The notes beneath the pieces were generated by a model. The model was not told where the DNA came from. It saw only the letters and a list, made by a program, of their open reading frames with translations, and searched no databases. Below are positions 19,859-27,700 of a stretch of 64,000 bases of DNA, piece by piece; the stretch's first letter is position 1; the number at the start of each line of letters is the position of its first letter. The position numbers were made by a program, and so were the translations under genes. The stretch spans positions 204,495-268,494 of the forward strand of contig VZQC01001662.1 of assembly GCA_009823505.1 (NCBI GenBank), read 5' to 3'. This DNA comes from Rhizomys pruinosus. Its lineage: Eukaryota > Chordata > Mammalia > Rodentia > Spalacidae.

Positions 19859-20602
19859 TGTTCTAGTTTCCTTTCAACTGCTGTGACAAAACACTCTGAC
19901 CAAAACCCACTTGGGGAGAAAAGGGTTTATTTAGCTTACATCTTCCATGTCACAGTTCATCACTGAAGGAGCCCAACACAGCAACTCAGGGCAGAACCTG
20001 GAGGCAGAAGCTGAAGCACAGGCCATGGCAGAATGCTTCTTGCTGGCTTGTTCTGCTGGCCCATGTTTCAACTGCTTTCTTTTTTTTTTTTTTGGTTTTT
20101 TCAAGACAGGGTTTCCCTGTAGCTCCAGCTGTCCTGGAACTCACTCTGTAGATCAGGCTGGCCTTGAACTCACAAAGATCCGCCTGCCTCTGCCTTCCAA
20201 GTGCTAGGATTAAAGGCGTGCACCACCATGCCTGGCCCAACTGCTTTCTTGTGGAACACAGGACCACTGCCCAGGCACTGTACCAGCCACAATGGGCTGG
20301 GCCATCCCACATCACTCAGCAATCAAGAAAATGTCCTCAGCCGGGGGTGGTGGCGCACGCCTTTAATCCTAGCACTTGGGAGGCAGAGGCAGGCAGATCT
20401 TTGTGAGTTCAAGGCCAGCCTGGTCTACACAGTGAGTTCCAGGACAGCTGGGGCTACAGGGAGACCCTGTCTCAAAAAGACCATTAAAAAAAAAGAAAAT
20501 GTCCTACAGACATGGCCAGAGGCCAGTCCAAAGGAAGCAGTTCCCCAATTGAGGCTCCCTCAACCAAGGTGTGTCAATTTGACACTAAAGCTTTCCATCG
20601 CA
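19859..20602 (-). mobile_element. 5' LTR of the class III element
   Basis: Plus-strand edges are TGTTCTAGTTTCC and CTTTCCATCGCA. It contains a B1 (-) at 20080-20236 and a B1 (+) at 20340-20495, the latter flanked by AAGAAAATGTCCT. Confidence 0.7.
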
Positions 20603-20713
20603 CCATTACCAGGATGAAGGGAAAAAAATCCCCAATCATCTCAGTTGATTCATTAAAAGCGCTTAACAAAGTTAAACATACTTTAAAAACGATTAAAAAC
20701 AACTACCATAATA

Positions 20714-20925
20714 GGGGCTGGAGAGATGGCTCACCAGGTAAGAGCACTGGTTGCTTTTGCCAAGGACCTAGATTTGATTCTTAGCACCTACATGGGAGGG
20801 GACAACTGTCTGTAACTTCAGTTCTAGGAGACCCAATGGCCTCTTCCCACCTCCATGGGCATTTCATGCATGGGTGCACTTACATACATGTAGGCAAAAC
20901 ACTCATAATAAAAATAAATATATAG
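20714..20925 (+). repeat. B2 SINE, diverged
   Basis: GGGGCTGGAGAGATGGCTCA head with an altered body (GCACCTACATGGGAGGGGAC) and an AATAAATATATA tail. Confidence 0.88.
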
Positions 20926-21152
20926 GGGCTGGAGAGATGGCCTAGCAGTTAAGAGCGCCGACTGCTCTTGCAGAACACCCGGGTTTGATTCCCAGCACCC
21001 ACATGGCAGCTAAGAACTGTCTTTAACTCCAGTTCCAAGGGAATCCGACACCCTCTTCTGACCTCCGTGGCATTGCATGACACGGGTGTACAAACCTACA
21101 TGCAGACAGTACATTCATACACATAAAAATAAATTAAAATAAATAAATAAAT
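20926..21152 (+). repeat. B2 SINE, young
   Basis: Inserted directly at the tail of the previous B2. The body is near consensus and the tail is AAATAAATAAATAAAT. Confidence 0.92.
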
Positions 21153-21318
21153 AGCCAGGTGTGGTGGTGTATGCCTTTAATCCCAGCACTTGGGAGGCAG
21201 AGGCAGGCAGATCTCTGTGAGTTCAAAGCCAGCCTGGTCTACATAACGAGTACCAGGATAGCTGGGAGACAAAAAGACCAAAACAAACAAACAAACAAAC
21301 AAACAAACCAAAAAACCC
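21153..21318 (+). repeat. B1 SINE with AAAC-repeat tail
   Basis: B1 inserted in the tail of the B2 before it, ending in about eight AAAC units. A shortened CAGGATAGCTGGGAGAC middle is present. Confidence 0.88.
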
Positions 21319-21323
21319 AACCC

Positions 21324-21552
21324 AGTCCTGCATGGTGGTGAACACCTGTAATCTCAGCACTTGGAAAGTGGAAACAAGAAGATCAGGAATATAAAGCAAT
21401 TCCCCAGTTGAGGCTCAGCTGTATAGTGAGTTTGAGGCCAACCTGGGCTACATGAGACCTCATCTCAAAACAAAAACACAACAAAACAAGAAAACTCAGT
21501 TAAGGGTGGTGGCTCATCTATAATCCCAGCATTTGGGAGGCAGAGACAGGAG
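21324..21552 (+). repeat. Two old B1-like copies
   Basis: AGTCCTGCATGGTGGTGAAC to an ACAAAAACACAAC tail, then a fragment GGTGGCTCATCTATAATCCC. The first holds an inserted AGCAATTCCCCAGTTGAGGC. The next 220 bp (21553-21771) show nothing recognisable. Confidence 0.6.
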
Positions 21553-21771
21553 TCTCTTTCTTCAAGAGCATCCACATTGTTTGTCGAGATGGGGGTCTCT
21601 CATTGAGAGCTGGGGCTTGCCAATTAGGCTAGGCTGTCTGGCCAGAAAGCCCCAGAGATCCATCGGCTCTATGAACATAGCCCTGGGATTGCAAGTGCGC
21701 GCCTCTGTGCCCTGCTTTTAAGTAGCTGCTGGGACCCAACTCAAGCCCTCATGTTTCATAGCAAGCACTTT

Positions 21772-22021
21772 ATTTATTTATTTTTTTAATTTTATTTATT
21801 TCTGTATGTGTATGAATGTACTGTCTGCATGCAAGTTTGTGCACCCATGTCGTGCAATGCCGCGGAGGTCAGAAGAGGGTGTCGGATTCCCCTGGAACTG
21901 GAGTTCTCCTGGAATTGGAGTTTCAGATGGTTCTCAGCCGCCATGTGGGTGCTGGGGATCGAACCCGGGTCCTCTGTAAGAGCGGTCGGCACTCTTAACT
22001 GCTAGGCCATCTCTCCAGCCC
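21772..22021 (-). repeat. B2 SINE with target duplication
   Basis: Reversed B2 flanked by ATAGCAAGCACTTTAT on both sides (about 21756-21771 and 22024-22039). The sequence after it to 22315 is unclassified. Confidence 0.92.
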
Positions 22022-22315
22022 GTATAGCAAGCACTTTATGAATGGAGCCATTTTCCTAGACCCGTCCCCAATTTTTACTGTGATAAAATACATGTAACAA
22101 AATTCCACATTTGCCATGTTAAGTGCACAGTTCAGTGGCACTCAATACCCCATGCTTCTACATGTGTGTACATCACCACCATCCCCCATAGAACTTTCTC
22201 ATCTTCCTCAAATGAAACTGCTCCCATCAAACACATCCATCTTTCTCCTCCCTGCTTACACCAATTGTAATAGATTACACCAATCTGCTTCCTAACTTTA
22301 TTAAATTTAATATTT

Positions 22316-22548
22316 TTAGGTTTATGTGTGTATGTACACCTGCATATGGAGGCCAGAGGTCAACGTCAAGTGTTTTTTCCTGCATATACGTAAGTGTGCA
22401 ATACTCAAGGAGGCCAGAAGAGGGCATCAGATACCCCGGAACTGGAGTTACAAACAGTTGTGAGCTACCATGTGGGTGCTGGGAACCAAACCTGGTCCTC
22501 TGTAAGAACAGCTAATGTTCTTAACCACTAAGCCAGCTCTCCAGTTGC
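22316..22548 (-). repeat. B2 SINE, old
   Basis: Reversed B2 with an extra GTGTTTTTTCCTGCATATAC segment in the middle. The tail side is TTATGTGTGTATGTACACCT. Confidence 0.8.
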
Positions 22549-22552
22549 CACC

Positions 22553-22682
22553 TTTGTTTTTTGAGACAGTCTCTCATTGACCTGGAGCTTCCTGAGTAGA
22601 CTAATCTGACTGGGCAGGGAGACCAATAGATGTCTCCACCTCCCCAGTGCTGAGATTATAAGCATATACCAGTATGTGCAGC
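22553..22682 (-). repeat. B1-like SINE, old
   Basis: TTTTTTGAGACAGTCTCTCA to AGCATATACCAGTATGTGCA keeps B1 order only loosely. Confidence 0.55.
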
Positions 22683-22687
22683 TGCTT

Positions 22688-22915
22688 TTCAAAATATTTA
22701 TTATTTTTATTTTATGTGTATGAGTGTATTGCCTGCATGTGTGTAAGTGCACCCGTGTCATGCAATGCCCATAGCGGTTGGAAGAAGGCATCAGATTCCC
22801 TGGAACTGACATTACAGATGGTTGTTAGCCAGCATGTGGGTGCTGAAAAACCAAACCAAGGTCCTCTGCCAGAGCAGCCAGTCCTCTTAACCACTGAGTT
22901 AGCTCTCTAGCCTGT
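22688..22915 (-). repeat. B2 SINE
   Basis: Reversed B2 ending TTAGCTCTCTAGCCTG, moderately diverged. Confidence 0.85.
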
Positions 22916-22919
22916 GTCC

Positions 22920-23008
22920 AGCTTCTTTACATGGGTTCTAGGGATTGAACACAGGTCCTCCTGCTTATGTGCCAAGCATTTTACCAACTGAGCTACTACC
23001 CCAGCCCA
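22920..23008 (-). repeat. ID SINE
   Basis: Reversed ID element: GGGATTGAACACAGGTCCTC ... AACTGAGCTACTACCCCAGC. Confidence 0.75.
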
Positions 23009-23618
23009 GGTATTCTGGGTGGGAAGAGTGTTTGTCGTTGTTCAATGTCTTTGAGTCACGCGTGACGGAATTCCACGGCTGTCCTCCCTTCTTGGCTCAG
23101 CTCCAGGACTTGTCTCCAGTCTCTAGGCTTCACTTCTGCAAGAAGTGGGAAGGGAAGACTGCAGGAGATCACCCGTGGAAATGAACAGACTCACACATTC
23201 GGAGAGCTGGGGAGATAGGAACTCCATTTATTTTCTGTCAGTGAGGTCTGTATATCAAAGGCTACTGTGCTCTGGACAAGGAAGTGGGGGACAGGCGGAA
23301 GGGAGGGGTGAGCCACCTTGGTTCTAATCTGGGGGCTGCAGAGCTCCGGTTTGTGCAACAGGTTAACTAGAGGTGTGACATTTTGCTCAATGCCTCACGG
23401 AAGGGGCCTGGAACTTTGCAGAGATAGGGCGAAGCAAGAATCATTGTAATATCCTGAACCTTCCTGTTACAGATAGATAACTCACAGAGGCAACTGAATG
23501 CCCATGGAGATATAACGGGAGGTCTTCCGGGACAGGTCTTACAAGTTGTTGCTTCAAGCCACACACAAAGTTTCATTCCTACAAGTGTTTGGGGTTTGGG
23601 TTTGGGTTTGGTTATTGT
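23009..23618. other. Intergenic, no feature recognised
   Basis: About 600 bp without a recognisable repeat or convincing frame. CTCCATTTATTTTCTGTCAG at about 23222 could be a reversed AATAAA of a retroposed fragment. Confidence 0.4.
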
Positions 23619-23780
23619 TAATTTAAACAAGGTCTCTCATAGCTCAGGCTGACCTCAAACTTGCTATGTAGCCAAAACTGGTATGGAACTCACTATGTAG
23701 GCCAGAACAGCCTCAACTTTTAGTGATCCTCCTGCCTCTGCCTTCTGAATGCTGTGGTTACAGGCCACCACACCTGGATC
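23619..23780 (-). repeat. B1-like SINE, old
   Basis: Reversed, with CTTGCTATGTAGCC and AACTCACTATGTAGGCCAGA giving the doubled middle of B1, ending CACCACACCTGG. Confidence 0.7.
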
Positions 23781-23851
23781 TAAAATGCCAGTCTCAAATA
23801 TATAAATATCAGTCAGACAAATGAGATAACTTGATGAAAAATTTTAGGTAA

Positions 23852-24008
23852 TTAGCTGGGCGTGGTGGCGCATGCCTTTAATCCTAGCACTTGGGAGGCA
23901 GAGGCAGGCGGATATTTGTGAGTTCAAGGCCAGCCTGGTCTACAGAGTGAGTTCCAGGACAGCTGGGGCTACAGGGAGACCCTGTCTAGAAAAGACCTTC
24001 CCCCCCCA
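23852..24008 (+). repeat. B1 SINE
   Basis: Complete B1 near consensus. The tail is GACCTTCCCCCCCC instead of A-rich. Confidence 0.92.
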
Positions 24009-24556
24009 AAATTAGGTAAAATCAGAGTAGCTAGTATTCAGGTATGACAAGTAACCCTGTTGTGGATGGATTTATGCCTTACCTGCTCCAATTTCTATGT
24101 TAAAGCCAACACCAACAGTATGCCTGTATTTGAGACAGGAGAAGTAAAATTTAATAAAGTAGTAATGGTGGGAGGCTTCATGTAATATAACTGATGTCCT
24201 CAGAAAAGGAAGTAACCCAGGAATGTGCATGAAGGAATGTCCATGTGAGGACTCAGCCAGAAGTTGGCTTCATCAGCTTTCAATCACTGTGGCAAAACAA
24301 AACAAAACCTTAAAGATGGAAAGGTATATCATGCTCATAATTTGAGAGGTTTAAGTCAATAGTCTCTTGGCTCCATCACTGTGGGTTTATGTTGAGGCAG
24401 AGCATCATGGTGGCCAGGGACAGACAGAGGACAGAGCTGGGTACGAGATGTAGTCCCCGAGGGCAGGCCCTTAAGGATCTAGTCACGTCAGCTAGCTCCC
24501 ACCTATAACTTCCCATCATTTCCCATCATCACATTAGACAGATTATAAACCCATCA
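24009..24556. other. Intergenic, no feature recognised
   Basis: It includes CAATCACTGTGGCAAAACAA and a following stretch to about 24540 that read like a decayed interspersed repeat, but I cannot name it. Confidence 0.35.
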
Positions 24557-24768
24557 GACTGGGATGTAGCTCCATTGGTGGTGGAGCACCAGAACACATG
24601 AGGCCCTGGGCTTGATTCCCATTTTGCAAGACTGGACACAATGGTGGACTCCTGTGATCCCAGCACTTGGAAGGCAAAGGCAGGAGGATCAGAAGTTCAA
24701 GACCATCCTCAACTATACAGCAAGTTCAAGGCTAGTTTGAGCTACATGAGGCTTTGTCTAAAAAACAA
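24557..24768 (+). repeat. B4 SINE (ID plus B1-like)
   Basis: An ID-like GACTGGGATGTAGCTCCATT half is followed by a B1-like half (TGTGATCCCAGCACTTGGAA). Confidence 0.75.
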
Positions 24769-24977
24769 ATCAGAAAGTCATCAATGGATTAATCCATCCA
24801 TGAGGTCAGAGCCTAGCCTCTTCCCCAAGGCCCTGCTTCTGAACAGTGTGAGAATCAAACTCTCAACCTCTGAGTTGAGCCTTTTGGAGGAAGAGGGAGG
24901 AGGGTGAAATCATCCTAGATCCAAATGACAGCAGTGGCCATGTGCAAGCCCAGACATGGCTCAGGAGAGTCCATACT

Positions 24978-25328
24978 TGACCCGTCCTGCGGGTCAGTCA
25001 ACGGGGTCCTGGAAGAGAAGGAGTGAGGGGAAGGGACAAGAGATGCAAGGAATGGAGACAAGACAGGTTCTGATCAAGTCTCATTTATTGTAGGAACACA
25101 AGTAGAATATAAAGAGCAGAGAACGCAGAAGCATTGCTAAAACACAGGGCACCTCAGTGCTTAGATATTGGAAAGAATGTGCAGATACAGATCTTTACTT
25201 AAGGTGAACATTTGCAACACCTCCTGTGAAGTTGCACAATGGACTGCAACCTCCTCGTGATTATTTCAGTGCCGGGAAGCTGCTAGGGGAAAATTAGTAG
25301 ATGGCTAAACTCGTCCGAGAGCCCCACA
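24978..25328 (-). mobile_element. Solo LTR, class II ERV family A
   Basis: The reverse complement runs TGTGGGGCTCTCGGACGAG ... GACGGGTCA over 351 bp and is closely similar to the LTR at 36072-36423. A perfect 6 bp duplication CATACT lies outside both ends (24972-24977 and 25329-25334). The intact duplication shows a complete provirus collapsed to a solo LTR here. It points opposite to the provirus that begins 1.5 kb downstream. Confidence 0.9.
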
Positions 25329-25334
25329 CATACT

Positions 25335-26030
25335 TCCCCTGCCAATAACTTGATCTTGAACTTTAAGCCCCCAGAACTGTGAAAAGACAAGCTGTTGTTG
25401 GCTGCCTCCTGCAATATGATCCTGAGTTAGGAGCGCTTGCAAACCCATGCACACAACACTGTATACCGTTGTATGCAGGGCTTGGGAGTTCTGCTGTCTC
25501 ATCTGTGGCCTCTGGGCCAGGGAAGGAGTCCTCTGGATCCAGCCTCCAGGAGCCCCAGACTCTGAAGATATCTAAGCCACATTGTGACTGAGACACTGTA
25601 ATAAGAAAGTAAGAGACAGAACTGAAAGTTACTAAACTTCCTTTCTGCAGCCATCAGTGAAGGGGAAGTGGCCAGCATGAAGTTCATCCCTCCGTGAGAG
25701 CTCACCAAAGCACAACACACCTTCTGTGTTCACACGAAAGTTGTCTCTCACCTTCCCAGAGAGCTGAGAGGGCAGTTCAAGCTCCAGCCTGTGCCCATCT
25801 GGAAGGATGACGAAGCTGGAGTTGTGTGAGAGCACTGCCTGTCAGGAGATCGACAGCATTGTCCTGGCTTGGAGAAGAAATAAGTCATCTGCACTGAACA
25901 GGTACAGCAGGGAAGGGCTAATGATGACCTGTGAATGCACACTTTGCCCCAGCAAGGTGGCCGTCACCAGACTAAAACTGAGCAGAGACTGCAAAAGAGA
26001 TCCTGGAACAGAGCCAAATCTTGGGAGTGG
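25335..26030. other. Unclassified stretch with a minus-strand open frame
   Basis: On the minus strand 25835-25632 is open for 67 codons and contains FVILPDGHRLELELPSQL, whose LPDGH wording is reminiscent of galectin C-terminal strands, but the rest does not follow the fold. CCTTCCAG and GGTGAGA next to it could act as splice sites. I do not assign a gene. The sequence recurs at 27702-28243. Confidence 0.3.
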
Positions 26031-26148
26031 AGAGAGCTCCGCTGCTCAAGAGCTCACTGCACTTGCAGAAGTCCTGAGTTTGAGCCCTAGCGCCCACACC
26101 AGGCAACTCACAACTTCCTATAATTCCTGCACCAGGACACCCTCTTCT

Positions 26149-26229
<81 letters not shown>

Positions 26230-26240
26230 AAATAAAAGTG
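26030..26240 (+). repeat. B2-like SINE with TC/AC microsatellite
   Basis: GTGGAGAGAGCTCCGCTGCT to TGAGCCCTAGCGCCCACACC follows a diverged B2. Its 3' part has expanded into (TC)23 at 26151-26196 and (AC)15 at 26197-26227. Confidence 0.75.
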
Positions 26241-26309
26241 AAATAAAATTTTAAAAAGAAAGGCAAATTTCACCAGGTAGGAAATGAAAAGGGAGAATAG
26301 AAAGAAACA

Positions 26310-26440
26310 AGATGGGCATGGCCTCCCACCTGTGACCCCAGCACTTGGCATGCTGAGGTGGCAGGATTGCCATGGAAAATTGCTGATACCAGTCTGGACT
26401 ACAGAGTGCGAGCCTATCTCAAAAAGAAAAAAAAAAATAG
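26310..26440 (+). repeat. B1-like SINE, old
   Basis: GATGGGCATGGCCTCCCACC, then CAGCACTTGGCATGCTGAGG, with an A-rich end. Confidence 0.6.
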
Positions 26441-26640
26441 GGCTAGAGAGATTTCTCAGTGGTTAAGAGCACTGGTTGAGGACCTGGGTTCAATTCCCAG
26501 TGCCCACATGGCAGCTAACAACTCTCTGTAACTCCAGTTTCTCCAAAGCCCTCTTCTGGCCTCCCGGGGCATTCATTACACGACACTACATGCAGGCAAA
26601 ACACTCACACACAGAAAATAAAAAATAATAAAAATATTTA
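26441..26640 (+). repeat. B2 SINE
   Basis: GGGCTAGAGAGATTTCTCAG head, moderately diverged, with an AATAAAAATATTTAAAAA tail. Confidence 0.85.
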
Positions 26641-26872
26641 AAAAACAAAACAACCACAAAAACCTGGATACATGAGGAAAAAAAGGAAATAAAATAAGAG
26701 CTGGATGGAAACGGCAGGACGCACAGGGTTTGAGAGTTTCAGTGGTCATTACATGTGGAGCAGAGTGAGGGGCTGAGGAACAGGCAGGGGGCAGGAGCCC
26801 TGTGCATGGTGGACCCTTGAGCCCCTGGCGTGGCATGTTCTCATGATATTGTGGACACTGTGACCTCAGTTA

Positions 26873-27025
26873 TGTGGGGCTCTCGGACGAGTTTAGCCAT
26901 CTAGTAATTTTCCACTAGCAGCTTCCTGATCAGAACCTGTCTTGTTTCCATTCCTTGCGTCTCTTGCCCCTTCCCCTCACTCCTTCTCTTCCAGGACCCC
27001 CTTGACTGACCCGCTGGATGGGTCA
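26873..27025 (+). mobile_element. 5' LTR of provirus A, internally deleted
   Basis: The first 53 bases and last 100 bases of the LTR are present. The 199 bp matching 36126-36324 of the 3' LTR are absent, taking most of U3, the core promoter region and the AATAAA. The same joint is in the second copy at about 29.1 kb. Confidence 0.88.
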
Positions 27026-27027
27026 CG

Positions 27028-27044
27028 TAGCGCCCAACGTGGAC
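27028..27044 (+). promoter_or_regulatory. Primer-binding site, tRNA-Lys-like
   Basis: TAGCGCCCAACGTGGAC differs only slightly from the complement of a lysine tRNA (Lys-1,2) 3' end, as used by many class II retroviruses. It sits two bases after the LTR. Confidence 0.8.
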
Positions 27045-27167
27045 TTGAAGCACAGAGGACCCCGTGAAGGGGATGCAGCGAGAGGGCCCAGAGAAAAAAG
27101 AAAGAGAAATTCAGTGTGCATTGCGGGAACCTGCCGCTGCATAAACTGAGATAAGTGCTGTGTTAAG

Positions 27168-27585
27168 ATGGGGCAGGAATTAAGTCAGCATCAGTTGTAT
27201 GTTGAACAATTAAAGCAGACCCTCAAGGCGCGAGGAGTAAAGGTTAAGATCCAGCATCTCCTTAATTTTTTTTTTTTTACTTCGTTAAAGAGATTTGTCC
27301 TTGGTTCCTTCAAGAAGGGACTATAGATGTTAAAATATGGAAGCGAGTGGGAGATGCTTTTCAAGACTATTATCAAACCTTTGGGCCTAGTAAGATTCCT
27401 GTAACTGCCTTTTCTTACTGGAACTTGATAAATGAGGTATTGGATTCCCATTCCACCGCAGTTGTGGCTTCTGTAGAGGAGGGACATAAACTCTTAACAG
27501 AGACTAAACAGCCTAATTATCCTGAATCTGAAGAACAATCACCCGAAGCCAGTAATCTATCTAATATCCATTATGAAAATGAATC
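27168..27585 (+). pseudogene. gag 5' part (matrix), betaretrovirus-type, frameshifted
   Basis: An ATG at 27168 opens a myristoylation-type start (MGQELSQ...). The matrix reading is lost at the T12 run near 27268-27280, where a length change shifts the frame. It resumes in another frame from about 27296 ([20 protein letters not shown]) up to a B2 insertion at 27586. Matrix targets Gag to the membrane in class II retroviruses. The run-length change may be a real mutation or a sequencing error; the second copy has a run of similar length. Confidence 0.8.
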
Positions 27586-27700
27586 TGGGGCTGGAGAGAT
27601 AGCCTAGCGGTTAAGAGCACCGACTGCTCTTGCAGAGGACCCGGGTTCGATCCCCAGCACCCACATGGCGGCTGAGAACCGTCTGTAACTCCAATTCCAG
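27586..27700 (+). repeat. B2 SINE in gag, cut by the assembly gap
   Basis: The B2 head and first 110 bases are near consensus, and the sequence stops at the n at 27701. The complete element appears in the noisy copy at about 29838-30060. Confidence 0.85.

Larger units (their letters stand above)
17615..20602 (-). mobile_element. Class III (ERVL/MaLR-like) LTR element, non-coding
   Basis: Two related long terminal repeats in the same direction (17615-18515 and 19859-20602, each about 430-460 bp without inserted SINEs) bracket about 1.2 kb of non-coding internal sequence. CCATT stands immediately outside both ends (17610-17614 and 20603-20607), a 5 bp target duplication as in ERVL/MaLR elements. 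Read on the minus strand, each LTR starts TG and ends CA. AATAAA lies near the LTR end (reverse of 19926-19931). Five bases past the 5' LTR is a tRNA-Leu-like primer site (19836-19853). No gag, pol or env frame is seen, so it would have depended on other elements. Later SINEs: B1 17855-18021, B2 18038-18316, B1 18699-18852, B1 20080-20236, B1 20340-20495. Confidence 0.75.

Noticed and set aside
20164..20617. Frames of 80-138 codons in B1-rich DNA, here and at 15182, 40450 and 62616
   Set aside because: They translate B1 or B2 sequence; the recurring [18 protein letters not shown] and LCEFKASLVY words are SINE-derived.
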